DNA from: Candidatus Parcubacteria bacterium
GTDB taxonomy: Bacteria > Patescibacteriota > Minisyncoccia > JAHIHE01 > JAGLIN01
Reading direction: 5' to 3'
Length of the DNA: 41,387 nucleotides
NCBI GenBank assembly: GCA_023140775.1
Contig: JAGLLA010000014.1
Span: forward strand, 1 to 41,387
Each line of letters starts with the position of its first letter. Position 1 is the stretch's first letter. The notes beneath the pieces were generated by a model, which saw only the letters and a program-made list of their open reading frames with translations, was not told the DNA's origin and did no database searches. The position numbers and the translations under genes were made by a program. Shown in pieces: positions 16,289 through 26,042 of this stretch.

Positions 16289-17206
16289 ATGAAACAAGAA
16301 ATTCAAAACGGTAAAATAAAATGGATTAGCATCACAAATCCAAACAAACAAAATGTTGAGTTTTTGAAAAAGGATTTCAACATTTGTCCTTCAATCCTCA
16401 AGGAATATATCCCCTTAATCAAAAGACCAAAAGTTGAAGAATACAAAGATTATCTATTTGTCGTAATTCACTTCCCTGTTTTTGATCGAAAATCAAGAAA
16501 AACAATTTCAACCGAACTAGATATAATTCTTTTTGAGAATACTTTGATTACAAGTCATAACGGCTTGCTCCCTGAACTGAAAAAAATCGTGGAAAAATGT
16601 ACTTCCAACAAACTTGTAAAGAATTATTACATGGAAGACAATGCAATTGAATTAACTTTGAAGATCATTGACAAGCTAATCGACACAAGAATGCCTATGC
16701 TTGATCACCTTGATGATAATATCAACAACATTGAGGAAGAAATTTTCAATGGCAACGAAAGAAAAATGGTTGCAGAGATCGCCATCGTCAAACACGACAT
16801 GATCAGCTTTCGAAGAATTGTCAAACCGCAAAGAATGGTCCTTGAGAGTTTATCTCGAAATATTTGTAAAATTTCAAACAAAAACCATTCCAGGCTTTCA
16901 GCAGAGGTCATCGGATCAAATATCAAAATTTGGAACACTCTGGAAAATCACAAAGAGATGATCGAAGCTCTTGAGCAAACAAACGAATCGCTACTCTCGT
17001 ACAAATTAAACAACACCATGAAAATTCTAACCGCTTTTTCTGTGATTGTACTCCCTCTCTCTTTGATGGCGAATGCTTTTGGAATGAATGTCACGAATGG
17101 AATGCCACTTCAAGAATCACCAATCGGATTTTGGGTCGTAATCGCCCTAATGACCATAACAACTTTCATTTCATTTTTGTTTTTCAAATATAAAAAGTGG
17201 ATATAG
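16289..17206 (+). CDS. corA: CorA family magnesium/divalent cation transporter
   Basis: This pentameric channel imports Mg2+ and sometimes Co2+ or Ni2+. The 305-residue protein has a large cytoplasmic alpha/beta domain and long stalk helix, then two C-terminal transmembrane segments (ILTAFSVIVLPLSLMANAF and FWVVIALMTITTFISFLFF). Between them is the diagnostic GMN signature in FGMNVTNGMP. The C-terminus is short and basic (KYKKWI), as in the family. It is the first gene of a plus-strand string with the surface protein and histidine kinase; the next gap is 39 bases. The link to those genes may be only positional. Confidence 0.94.
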   Translation: MKQEIQNGKIKWISITNPNKQNVEFLKKDFNICPSILKEYIPLIKRPKVEEYKDYLFVVIHFPVFDRKSRKTISTELDIILFENTLITSHNGLLPELKKIVEKCTSNKLVKNYYMEDNAIELTLKIIDKLIDTRMPMLDHLDDNINNIEEEIFNGNERKMVAEIAIVKHDMISFRRIVKPQRMVLESLSRNICKISNKNHSRLSAEVIGSNIKIWNTLENHKEMIEALEQTNESLLSYKLNNTMKILTAFSVIVLPLSLMANAFGMNVTNGMPLQESPIGFWVVIALMTITTFISFLFFKYKKWI

Positions 17207-17245
17207 AACAATAAATAAAGCAATTAATATTAAAAACTAAAAAAC

Positions 17246-20200
17246 ATGATAATAAAAAATAAAAAAATAATAGACATTTTTTTTGGCTCCATTTTGCTAC
17301 AAATCGTTTTTCTTTTGGCATATAGTGTCAATTTTTTGTTTGCGCAAGTTTCTACCTCTCCACTTATTTTCTCTGTAAAGATTAATAATACTGAGATTAA
17401 CAGCACTATGGAAATCAATGAAATAAAAAATATAGGAGCGAAGATTACCTCAACCGACACCGCCTCTTTAGGTGCGATTACATTAGTTAATTTTATATTC
17501 GATAACCCAAATACACCCGATGTCGACTACAATTTTCCAGCAATTATTAACCCAGACAATCAGTCAAATTGGACAGACAGTCAACATGGCATGTTTTCGG
17601 TAGAAAATGGTATTTATAATTTTTATACAAAAGCCATCTCAATGACAACTACTGCCAGTGATTATGTAAATGAATACTCAAGTAACCCTATTCGGATTAA
17701 TATAAATAATGTTCCAACTAAAACCATTGCCACGGTATCTCCATTTTCAATTGAATTTATAAATATACCAAGTTCTCCTTTGTCTGGAGATCAAATTTTT
17801 TATGCAAAAACAAACAGAATAGCAGAATATGTTAAATTTAAAGTATTTCCCGGCATTAAAAATAATTTTTATGAATTATATTATGGGAAAAAAGTTTCTG
17901 AATTTACTAATGAATATTACTTTAAGTTACCAACCGTTTCTTTTCCGAATGGAATATATAAAATTACAGCAATAGCAAATGACGGAACAAGCAAAAATGA
18001 TGACCACATAGAAAATGTTGAAATTCACAATAATATAGATACTACAATGACTGCCACTGGCCTAGATTTAAATATAATGCCTGTTATTAAATTTTCTGAA
18101 AAATATAAAACTACAGAATTATCTTTATCTAATAATCAAGAAATTTCTATTGCTTTGAATGAAGAAATAAATATCAACTTACTTGTGTTTAAAACAAGAA
18201 AAGTAGAAGACACAGATGGCGAAGGATATAAGGAATATATCGCCCTACAAGGTATCAACAATCTGTATTATTTCAACTTAGATACCACTCTCCTTACTAA
18301 TAATACAAATTATTATATAAAAGCATTTTACAATGGGGTAATTGTTGACTATTTTTCTGCAAAAATTAATAATGCTAACTCGAATAATACGGAGACCATA
18401 ATAAATACTACCACTGAAACAGTTGATAACACTGTTTCAAGTGACACAAGACCTAAAGTTGATACTACAGTAGAGATAATCGATGACACTACTTCAGATG
18501 ACACAAATACTACTACAGAAATGATCGATAACACTATATCAACCACAAGATCTACGATCTATCCCACTCAAAAGACACTACTCTGCGACAATGCTAACAT
18601 CAAAGACTCAAAAGAATGTAATATCTATTTATTCGAACTAAACTCTCCCGAAGAGTGTAAGAACCAAGAATTTGAAAGAAGTGAAGAATGTACAGAGTTT
18701 ATTTTTTCAAAAAGTATACCTTTGGCTTGCAGAGAAAAAAATATCACCACTAGAGAAGAGTGCAACAATGAGATAGAAAAACAAAATACCCTAACTGCTA
18801 AAAGTTCCTTTATCTATAAAGACTGCACAAAAATTGGAATTACAGACGTGGAGGAATGCCATTATAATCTCAGAGAGGAATATACAAAGTTTAAAACTAT
18901 CATCAAATTAAACCGTGAAAACAATCAACGATCAATTGAGTGCAAAGAGCAAAATATATCAAACTTAAACGAATGCGAAAGATTTATGTTCAAAAAATAT
19001 GCACCAGAAGATTGCAAAACTCAGAATATTTACAGTACTGAGGAATGCGACAACTTGGTATTTGAAAAAATTGCTCCTTATGACTGTAAAAAAGCTAGAA
19101 TTACTAGTCTTGAATCATGTAACGAACTGATGTTTGAAAAATATAACAAAGAATACGCAATATCCCAAGAACAATATCCCATCGAATGTAAAGCGCAGAA
19201 TATAGAATCTACCATTGAATGTAAAAAAGCCATAAGAACTATTTATCTTCCAAAGAAATGTACAGCGAACGGAATTCAAGATATAGAAAAATGTGAAATA
19301 TTACTTAGTAAAAAAAGTATTACAAAAGAGTGTCAAAGTGATAATGTTACTTCAAGAAATGAATGTAATGACTACCTGTTTAATCAATTTGGATCGCAAA
19401 AATGTGAAAAAGATGGAATAAATGATCGCAAAGAATGTGAAAATCATATCTTTAATGAGTATATTTCAAAAATAAATTGCGAAGACAGAGAAAACTGGGA
19501 ATGTAAAAATATAATAATCGAGCGATATTTGGGAAATATTTCCTACAAACAAGCAATTTTTGAAAAAATAGAGAAGAGCAACGATAAGTTAAAAAATAGG
19601 TCTCTGCAGATAGACAAGTTAAAGGAAGAAATAGGAATAAGCACTGATATAATTCCGCTTAAAAAAACAAAAACAAGCATTAAAATAATTCAATCAGAAT
19701 CCAGTCTAACATTGAATAAAAAAGAAGAGTTACTTCAGTTATCGCCAATAATAATAATGCTAGACTCAGATCAAGATGGACTACCTGATGATATAGAAAT
19801 AAAAATAGGCACAGACCCAAACAACAAAGACACTGACCAAGATGGATATACAGATCTAGAAGAGATCCAAAAGGGCTATAATCCTAATGGAACAGGAATA
19901 TTTGAAAATATCCTATCATCAATTGAGATAGCAATAATCAACAACGAAAAACTTGAGCATCCAAAAAATAAAGGCAAAGAAAGCAACAGCTTTCGAATTA
20001 ACGATATTACTAATCTTCAAAATACCGAGGGGTATATTCTGCAAGGAACAGCAAGTCCGAACAGTACTGCCACAATATATATCTATTCAGATCTACCAGT
20101 ACTAATCACAACCAAAACTGATGAATACGGCAATTGGAAATATGAAATGAGAGAGTCTTTGATTGATGGGGAACATGAAATTTATGTTACGATCAACGAT

Positions 20201-20428
20201 AATACTGGAAAGGTTGTCAACAAAAGTAAGCCGTTTAGCCTATTTATCAAGCAAGCTGAGGCCGTTTCCGTCAAAGATTTCCTTATTCCAATAGACAGTT
20301 CCGCTTCGAGAGAATCAGACCTTTCCCTATATTATTATAAGATAATTTCATTTGTATTAATCGTTATGGGAATATCAATGTTCCTCATTACTATCGTCGC
20401 GAAAAAAAAGGGAAGAAGTGAAAAATAA
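17246..20428 (+). CDS. Large membrane-anchored surface protein with CX10CX12 repeats, calcium-binding repeats and Ig-like domain
   Basis: The 1060-residue protein has an N-terminal signal peptide (hydrophobic to about residue 30, likely cut after VNFLFA). A large beta-rich region lies to about 380, then a Thr/Asn/Asp-rich linker. From C447 to C753 there are about twelve Cys-pair units of period 24 (C-x10-C-x12), for example CKEQNISNLNEC and CKTQNIYSTEEC; a few units have longer loops and the last is shortened. Thrombospondin type-3-like calcium repeats follow near 840-880 (DSDQDGLPDDIE, DTDQDGYTDLEE), then a bacterial Ig-like domain near 925-1010. A C-terminal transmembrane helix and a basic tail (VAKKKGRSEK) act as anchor. 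Function is unknown; adhesion or sensing is inferred. The kinase gene starts 17 bases later. Confidence 0.85.
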   Translation: MIIKNKKIIDIFFGSILLQIVFLLAYSVNFLFAQVSTSPLIFSVKINNTEINSTMEINEIKNIGAKITSTDTASLGAITLVNFIFDNPNTPDVDYNFPAIINPDNQSNWTDSQHGMFSVENGIYNFYTKAISMTTTASDYVNEYSSNPIRININNVPTKTIATVSPFSIEFINIPSSPLSGDQIFYAKTNRIAEYVKFKVFPGIKNNFYELYYGKKVSEFTNEYYFKLPTVSFPNGIYKITAIANDGTSKNDDHIENVEIHNNIDTTMTATGLDLNIMPVIKFSEKYKTTELSLSNNQEISIALNEEININLLVFKTRKVEDTDGEGYKEYIALQGINNLYYFNLDTTLLTNNTNYYIKAFYNGVIVDYFSAKINNANSNNTETIINTTTETVDNTVSSDTRPKVDTTVEIIDDTTSDDTNTTTEMIDNTISTTRSTIYPTQKTLLCDNANIKDSKECNIYLFELNSPEECKNQEFERSEECTEFIFSKSIPLACREKNITTREECNNEIEKQNTLTAKSSFIYKDCTKIGITDVEECHYNLREEYTKFKTIIKLNRENNQRSIECKEQNISNLNECERFMFKKYAPEDCKTQNIYSTEECDNLVFEKIAPYDCKKARITSLESCNELMFEKYNKEYAISQEQYPIECKAQNIESTIECKKAIRTIYLPKKCTANGIQDIEKCEILLSKKSITKECQSDNVTSRNECNDYLFNQFGSQKCEKDGINDRKECENHIFNEYISKINCEDRENWECKNIIIERYLGNISYKQAIFEKIEKSNDKLKNRSLQIDKLKEEIGISTDIIPLKKTKTSIKIIQSESSLTLNKKEELLQLSPIIIMLDSDQDGLPDDIEIKIGTDPNNKDTDQDGYTDLEEIQKGYNPNGTGIFENILSSIEIAIINNEKLEHPKNKGKESNSFRINDITNLQNTEGYILQGTASPNSTATIYIYSDLPVLITTKTDEYGNWKYEMRESLIDGEHEIYVTINDNTGKVVNKSKPFSLFIKQAEAVSVKDFLIPIDSSASRESDLSLYYYKIISFVLIVMGISMFLITIVAKKKGRSEK

Positions 20429-20445
20429 AAAAATAAAAAAAAACA

Positions 20446-21846
20446 ATGACGACATTAAAAGATTTTTTCTCAAAGAACAAAGATATATTTCAGCTTGCCT
20501 ACGGATTGATCCTTCTTATATTAATTCCCCTTTTGATTACCTATAACACAGTTTCAATTATCAACAGATATAACAAGAGTATTGATGTTTCAATTCAACG
20601 ACATGCCCTTGCCATTGGGAGGTCTATAAACGTTTTGATTAAAAATGATCTTGACTCGAACAAATCGCTTCAAACCAAAGTTCAGCAACTGGTTAGTAAA
20701 AATTCCGACGATTTTCAGAACATAGAGATACTTGTTCCAGATGGAGAAAATTTTAAGATAATTGCCTCTGCCAATGAAAAAAATATCGACAAAGTATCCC
20801 AATTAGATTACTATCATTTGGCCTGGAGAAGCGAAATTGACAAAGGTATAGCCACCGAATCTCTAAGCATAGCAGCAAGTTCAGACGACAAAGAACTAAT
20901 CAAAGAAATCTCTTCTCAAGGCAGGTTTTGGCTTTTTGCTATGCCTATCACTGATTCCGATGGTGAAAAAAAAGCGATTCTTTCACTCAGATTATCCTCA
21001 AAAATTATTGACGATCTAACATCTGCTAATAGAAATTATTCGCTCTACATACTAATAGTCACAATTCTAATCGTAACCCTCTTTCTTTCCATAGCGATAA
21101 AACTTTGGGATTATGTTATTCTGTATAAAAAAATAAAAGAAGTTAATCAGATGAAAGATGAGTTCATGTCAATCGCATCTCATGAGCTCAGAACCCCGCT
21201 AGGAGCTATCAAAGGATACACCTCTCTTATTCTCGAAGGATCTTTTGGAAAGATTAGCGACAAAGGAATGAAGAAAGGGTTGGAAAGAATAATGATATCA
21301 GCAGAAAGATTAGACACACTAGTTAACGATCTTTTGGATGTTTCTCGTATTGAACAAGGAAGAATGAAAACAGATAATAAGAATATTCAAGCTGAGCCGA
21401 TCATCCAAGAAATTATTTCGCAACTCGAAGTAACAGCAAAGCAAAAAGGATTGAAATTAAAATACGAAAAACAGAAAAATAAATTACCACTAATAATAGC
21501 TGACAATGAAAAATTAAAACAGGTCCTTATTAACTTAATCGGCAACTCTATAAAATACACAGAAAAAGGAACAGTAAAAATTACAACTATAATTAAAAAT
21601 AACAAACTAGAAATCAAGATAATCGACACCGGAATTGGAATGTCGGCAGAGGATCAAAAAAATCTTTTTGAAAAGTTTCACAGAGTACAAAATGAAAAAA
21701 CATGTAAAATCACTGGTACGGGACTTGGGCTTTGGATCACAAAAAAGATAGTAGAACTCATGAATGGCAAGATATACATCGAAAGTATGGAGGGAATTGG
21801 GACACAAGTTACAGTTGAATTAAATGTAGCAAAAAAATCACTATAA
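20446..21846 (+). CDS. Sensor histidine kinase without adjacent response regulator
   Basis: This 466-residue two-component sensor has a transmembrane helix near 17-38 (LAYGLILLILIPLLITY) and an extracytoplasmic domain of about 160 residues, of Cache/PAS-like size. A second membrane helix lies near 200-222 (YILIVTILIVTLFLSIAI). The HisKA domain carries the phospho-acceptor His246 in SIASHELRTPLGAIKGY. The HATPase_c domain has the N box (LINLIGNSIKYTEKG), G1 (DTGIGMS) and G2 (GTGLGLWI). No HAMP domain is clear. It follows the surface protein by 17 bases and a terminator follows it, so the pair is almost certainly co-transcribed. The window holds no response regulator. Confidence 0.95.
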   Translation: MTTLKDFFSKNKDIFQLAYGLILLILIPLLITYNTVSIINRYNKSIDVSIQRHALAIGRSINVLIKNDLDSNKSLQTKVQQLVSKNSDDFQNIEILVPDGENFKIIASANEKNIDKVSQLDYYHLAWRSEIDKGIATESLSIAASSDDKELIKEISSQGRFWLFAMPITDSDGEKKAILSLRLSSKIIDDLTSANRNYSLYILIVTILIVTLFLSIAIKLWDYVILYKKIKEVNQMKDEFMSIASHELRTPLGAIKGYTSLILEGSFGKISDKGMKKGLERIMISAERLDTLVNDLLDVSRIEQGRMKTDNKNIQAEPIIQEIISQLEVTAKQKGLKLKYEKQKNKLPLIIADNEKLKQVLINLIGNSIKYTEKGTVKITTIIKNNKLEIKIIDTGIGMSAEDQKNLFEKFHRVQNEKTCKITGTGLGLWITKKIVELMNGKIYIESMEGIGTQVTVELNVAKKSL

Positions 21847-21861
21847 CGTATTATAAAATAT

Positions 21862-21895
21862 AAAAACCTAGTTAATTGACTAGGTTTTTATTTAT
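21862..21895 (+). terminator. Terminator of the surface-protein/kinase operon
   Basis: An 8-bp stem AACCTAGT/ACTAGGTT (21865-21872 with 21879-21886) is followed by TTTTTATTTAT. It lies 20 bases past the kinase stop. Confidence 0.85.
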
Positions 21896-21939
21896 ATATT
21901 TAAATAAAAGTAAATAGTATATAAACGCTCAAACAAACT

Positions 21940-21970
21940 ATCATCCATCGCAATCATCATCCATCGCAAT
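21940..21970. repeat. Two tandem 16-bp units next to a promoter
   Basis: ATCATCCATCGCAATC is directly repeated as ATCATCCATCGCAAT. The second copy ends at the -35 box of the promoter at 21970-21998, so it could be a regulator-binding site. Confidence 0.6.
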
Positions 21971-21998
21971 TGACATAATATTTTAGATATGTTATTTT
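21970..21998 (+). promoter_or_regulatory. Promoter of the small RNA at 22005
   Basis: A perfect TTGACA (21970-21975), a 17-base spacer and TATTTT (21993-21998). Confidence 0.6.
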
Positions 21999-22004
21999 TA
22001 TATC

Positions 22005-22106
22005 AAAGTCACACAATAAGAAGAGTTTTTATAGTGTAAGGATGAACCCCCTCGGTTTATAAAACCTTAACAACAAGCACTATAAACACTCTTCTCTATT
22101 TTTTTG
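22005..22106 (+). ncRNA. Putative small RNA, about 100 nt
   Basis: The stretch begins about 7 bases after a good promoter. It contains a long stem of 17 pairs with one mismatch (22020-22036 with 22078-22094; GAAGAGTTTTTATAGTG). An inner region has AACC/GGTT and AAGG/CCTT pairings around CCCCCTC. It ends at TTTTTTT. There is no ORF. I cannot assign it to a known RNA family; it does not carry the signatures of SRP RNA, RNase P or tmRNA. A long leader of cysS is the alternative, but the T run argues for termination. Confidence 0.55.
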
Positions 22107-22190
22107 AAAATATCCTGAAAAGGTTGTTTTTTTATTGGCAAATTATGTTAATTATGTAATAATTCACATATTAGAATTAACCACAAGCTT

Positions 22191-23567
22191 ATGACTTTGA
22201 AATTATACGACACTTATACAAGAAAAATTAGAGATTTCAAATCAATCCAAAAAAATAAAATTACAATGTATAATTGTGGACCAACCGTTTATGATTTTGT
22301 GCATATTGGTAATTATCGAACATACCTGATGGCAGATTTCATTCGTCGAACTTTTGAATATTTCAATTATGATGTCAAACAAATCAAGAACATAACTGAT
22401 GTCGGTCATCTAACTCAAGATGACATTGAAGCTGGTGAAGATAAGATGCTCAAAGCTGCCAGGAGAGAAAATAAAAGCCCTTATGACATCGCCAGGTTTT
22501 ATGAAAATATTTTTCTGGCAGATGAAAAAAAACTAAACATACTCCCCGCCTACAAGTTCACTAGAGCAACAGAATATATCAACGAAATGATTGCCATGAT
22601 TGAGAAACTAATTGAAAAAGATTATGCCTATGAGTCAAACGGCAATGTTTTTTTTGCAGTTGGTAAATTTGAAAACTACGGAAAACTTTCTGGAAATACT
22701 TTGGAAAATTTGAAAACTGGTTCTAGACTTGAAGCTCATCCTGATAAACGAGATTCCCATGATTTTGCCCTGTGGCTCAAAGCCAGCCCCGACCATTTGA
22801 TGCAATGGGATTCTCCATGGAGCAAAGGTTATCCTGGTTGGCACATTGAATGCTCGGCAATGAGCACTGCAAATCTTGGAAATACAATTGACATTCATAC
22901 AGGCGGAGAAGATAATATTTTCCCTCATCACGAAGATGAAATTGCCCAATCTGAAGGTGCAACAGGAAAGAAGTTTGTAAATTATTGGCTCCACGGAAGA
23001 CATCTTTTGGTCGATGGGAAAAAAATGTCAAAGTCGAAAGGAAATTTCTATAAACTTAGCGATATCGAAAAAAAGGGTTTAGAACCTCTCTCATTTCGCT
23101 ATCTTTGCCTGACAACACATTTTCAATCTCAGCTGAATTTTACATGGCAAAGTCTAGAAGCTAGTCAAAGCGCGCTTAATAAACTCTTTGAATTTGTCAG
23201 GTCCGCCAAAGAAAAAAGAGGAAAGATCATCAAGGAATATGAAGCAAAATTTAATAATGCTTTAGAAAATAACCTAGATACACCTCGAGCCTTAGCTATA
23301 ACTTGGGAGATGATAAAGTCAAAAAATCATAGTATTGGTGATAAAAAAATTACACTGCTAAAGTTCGACGATTTCTTTGGATTTGATTTAAATACTGCGA
23401 CCATAGAAGACGAAATTCCTGCTGAGATTGAGAGATTAACAGAACAAAGAAATGAAGCAAGAAAAAACAAGGATTGGTCAATGTCAGATAAACTGAGAGC
23501 TGAGATCGAATCAAAGGGGTTTATTCTCAAGGACACGACTGAAAATACTACAGTTAAGCCAAAGTAG
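22191..23567 (+). CDS. cysS: Cysteinyl-tRNA synthetase
   Basis: This class I enzyme charges tRNA-Cys. The 458-residue length is typical. The zinc-binding set is present: Cys29 in MYNCGPTVYD, GWHIECSAM, and the following histidine/glutamate in FPHHEDEIAQSE. The HIGH motif is HIGN (38-41) and the KMSKS loop is intact at 278-282 (KKMSKSKGNF). A normal DALR-like anticodon-binding helical domain follows, ending with the usual C-terminal segment RAEIESKGFILKDT. Start ATG 22191; no Shine-Dalgarno motif. It opens a plus-strand stretch with dnaB and recR. Confidence 0.97.
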   Translation: MTLKLYDTYTRKIRDFKSIQKNKITMYNCGPTVYDFVHIGNYRTYLMADFIRRTFEYFNYDVKQIKNITDVGHLTQDDIEAGEDKMLKAARRENKSPYDIARFYENIFLADEKKLNILPAYKFTRATEYINEMIAMIEKLIEKDYAYESNGNVFFAVGKFENYGKLSGNTLENLKTGSRLEAHPDKRDSHDFALWLKASPDHLMQWDSPWSKGYPGWHIECSAMSTANLGNTIDIHTGGEDNIFPHHEDEIAQSEGATGKKFVNYWLHGRHLLVDGKKMSKSKGNFYKLSDIEKKGLEPLSFRYLCLTTHFQSQLNFTWQSLEASQSALNKLFEFVRSAKEKRGKIIKEYEAKFNNALENNLDTPRALAITWEMIKSKNHSIGDKKITLLKFDDFFGFDLNTATIEDEIPAEIERLTEQRNEARKNKDWSMSDKLRAEIESKGFILKDTTENTTVKPK

Positions 23568-23703
23568 ACGTCTTAACAACCTGTGCATTACAAGGTATAG
23601 ATAAGCTATTGATTTAAATGGCTTATTTTTATATACTAAGTCTATGACATAAGCTCAAATTCACAGTAACATTTTTTAATAAACTCTATTAAAGACCTAA
23701 AAT

Positions 23704-25080
23704 ATGACTAAAGAAAAATCCAAGAAAAATCCCGATTTTAACACTGACAAGCTACCTCCGCAAAATATTGAAGCAGAACAATCAGTTTTAGGGTCCTTAA
23801 TGATCGACAAAAATGCCATTATTAAAATTGGAGATTTACTTTCTGCTGAAGATTTCTACAAAAACAGTCACGGCAAGATCTACGAATCTATGATCTATCT
23901 ATATGAACATCATGAGCCGATCGATCTACTGAGCCTTTCCAATCGATTAAAAGACACCAAGGAGCTTGAAAAAATTGGTGGTCACAGCTTTCTTGCTTCT
24001 CTGGCTAATACTGTTCCGACTGCAGCAAACATCGTTCATTATGCAAAGATAGTCAGCAAAAAGGCAGTACTTCGAAAACTTATCGACAATGCTTCACAGA
24101 TAATTGTTGACGCATATAATGAGACAGAAGAAATCGAAAAAACTCTAGACAATGCCGAACAAAGAATTTTTTCCGTTTCCAAAAAACATATCAGACAGGA
24201 TTTTACTTCCATTAAACCAGTTCTGGAAGAAGCTTTTGATAGAATTGACGACATTCACAAAAACAAAGGAAAAATGAGAGGTATCCCTACAGGATTTACC
24301 GAACTTGATAACATACTTTCTGGACTTCAAGAATCAAATTTGATAATTATTGGCGCCAGACCTAGCGTCGGAAAATCATCTCTGGCAATGGACCTTGTCA
24401 GACATGCTGCCGTGCATGCCAAAATTCCAGTTGGAGTGTTTTCATTGGAAATGTCTAAGGGTGAAGTCATTGACAGACTTATCTGTTCACAGGCAAACAT
24501 TGATCTTTGGAAACTCAGAACCGGAAAGCTTTCCAGTATGGGAGAAAATGACGACTTTTCAAAAATTGGACATGCCATGGGAGTTCTTTCTGAGGCGCCA
24601 ATTTTTATCGATGATTCAGCCAGCTTAAATGTGATGTCCATGAGAACAATGGCCAGAAGATTGCAATCAGAACACGGTCTGGGCATGATTGTCATTGACT
24701 ATTTACAACTCATTGAAGGACGGGGCAGTTCAGATAATCGTGCCGTAGAAGTAAGTGAAATATCGAGATCGCTCAAAGGACTTGCCCGAGAGCTCAATGT
24801 ACCAATCATTGCTCTTTCTCAGCTATCTAGGGGTATCGAATCAAGAACCGATCAAAAACCAAAACTTTCAGATCTGAGAGAAAGTGGATCAATTGAGCAA
24901 GATGCTGATGTTGTCTTGTTTATCTACCGAGAAGACCGCGTGAACAGTGAAACTGAAAATAAAAACATCGCCGAAATCCTGATTGCCAAACACAGAAACG
25001 GTCCGATTGGCAGCGTTCAACTCTTCTTTAATCAGCAATGCACAAGTTTCCGAAACCTAGATCGAAAACATGAAAGTTAG
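23704..25080 (+). CDS. dnaB: Replicative DNA helicase DnaB
   Basis: This hexameric helicase unwinds the replication fork. The 458-residue protein has the N-terminal primase-interaction domain (PPQNIEAEQSVLGSLMIDKN), a linker, and a RecA-like motor. Walker A is GARPSVGKSSLAMD near residue 217, Walker B is GMIVIDYLQLIEG, and DnaB motifs include FSLEMSK, ALSQLSRGIE and LRESGSIEQDADVV. No intein is present. The gene stands 136 bases after cysS without a Shine-Dalgarno motif. Confidence 0.98.
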   Translation: MTKEKSKKNPDFNTDKLPPQNIEAEQSVLGSLMIDKNAIIKIGDLLSAEDFYKNSHGKIYESMIYLYEHHEPIDLLSLSNRLKDTKELEKIGGHSFLASLANTVPTAANIVHYAKIVSKKAVLRKLIDNASQIIVDAYNETEEIEKTLDNAEQRIFSVSKKHIRQDFTSIKPVLEEAFDRIDDIHKNKGKMRGIPTGFTELDNILSGLQESNLIIIGARPSVGKSSLAMDLVRHAAVHAKIPVGVFSLEMSKGEVIDRLICSQANIDLWKLRTGKLSSMGENDDFSKIGHAMGVLSEAPIFIDDSASLNVMSMRTMARRLQSEHGLGMIVIDYLQLIEGRGSSDNRAVEVSEISRSLKGLARELNVPIIALSQLSRGIESRTDQKPKLSDLRESGSIEQDADVVLFIYREDRVNSETENKNIAEILIAKHRNGPIGSVQLFFNQQCTSFRNLDRKHES

Positions 25081-25247
25081 TTTCCAATATGCCAACAATG
25101 ACGACAAGTAGTGTGCCGTATTAAGTCTCACTCAGAGAAACTACATTTTCAAAATCGAAATTTTCTCAATTCAATTTCGCAACGTATACATCAACATTGT
25201 GAAACTTTTTGCTTTCATCTTTTCACTTTAAACTTTTAACTAATCCA

Positions 25248-25841
25248 ATGTATCCAAAACCCATCGAAAATTTAATCAAAGAATTTTCCAAATTGCCAGG
25301 AATCGGGCCAAAAGCGGCTACTCGCTTCACTTTCAATCTGCTTCGTAAGTCAGAACATGAATTAGAAATTTTTGGTAATGCGATTTTTGATCTCAAAAAA
25401 GAAACTACTGTTTGCGAAAACTGTTTTAACGTATCAGAAGAAATTTTATGTGAGTTCTGCTCAAATAAAAAAAGAGATGAACTGATTATTTGCATCATCG
25501 AAGAGGCAATAAATATTCCGGCGATTGAAGACACAAGACAATTTAATGGTCAATATCATGTCCTGGGCGGGACGATTCAGCCAGGAGAAGGACTTGGACC
25601 AGACAATCTCAAAATCAGAGAATTGATCAAAAAAATAAAAGAAAAAGAAATCAAAGAAGTGATAATCGCCACTAATCCCAATACTGAAGGAGAAACAACC
25701 GCTCTATACCTAGTCAAGATTATGAAACCTTATGATGTAAGAATAACTCGTCTTGGACGAGGACTTTCTACGGGAAGTGATCTTGAATATACTGACCGAA
25801 TGACAATTATCAATGCCCTGGAAACCAGAAAAGAATGCTAA
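25248..25841 (+). CDS. recR: Recombination protein RecR
   Basis: RecR acts with RecO and RecF at single-strand gaps to load RecA. The 197-residue product fits the usual 198-200. It has a helix-hairpin-helix (KLPGIGPKAATRFTFNLL), a four-Cys zinc finger (CENCFNVSEEILCEFC), and a Toprim domain (IICIIEEAINIPAIEDTRQF, then GQYHVLGGTIQPGEGLGPDN). I chose ATG 25248 (MYPKPIENL) as start because it matches family length; an upstream in-frame ATG at 25209 would add 13 residues that look non-conserved. recO, its partner, is also in this window (30386-31204). Confidence 0.96.
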   Translation: MYPKPIENLIKEFSKLPGIGPKAATRFTFNLLRKSEHELEIFGNAIFDLKKETTVCENCFNVSEEILCEFCSNKKRDELIICIIEEAINIPAIEDTRQFNGQYHVLGGTIQPGEGLGPDNLKIRELIKKIKEKEIKEVIIATNPNTEGETTALYLVKIMKPYDVRITRLGRGLSTGSDLEYTDRMTIINALETRKEC

Positions 25842-25992
25842 AAATTTATCAGCTTCTTTGAACCACAAAATGTCATTCTCAACGAATAAGAAATATCAAA
25901 ACTAGAAAAAAAGAGTTCACTTTATGGATTACCAGAGTTTATTTTGTGATCGGCAAATAAATTTTTTCACTCCTTAAATAACAAGAATATTT

Positions 25993-26023
25993 TATATTTT
26001 TATATTTTTATATTTTTATATTT
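25993..26023. repeat. Tandem 8-bp repeat TATATTTT, about four copies
   Basis: Three full copies and most of a fourth of TATATTTT lie 20 bases before the large palindrome at 26043. Confidence 0.75.
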
Positions 26024-26042
26024 CACAATTTAAAATATTCTC

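Noticed and set aside
21940-21970. CRISPR-like array
   Set aside because: Only two adjacent 16-bp units with no spacers; no cas gene and no other array in the window.
22635-25534. Several minus-strand frames over cysS, dnaB and recR
   Set aside because: All lie inside conserved plus-strand genes and look like codon-bias shadows.
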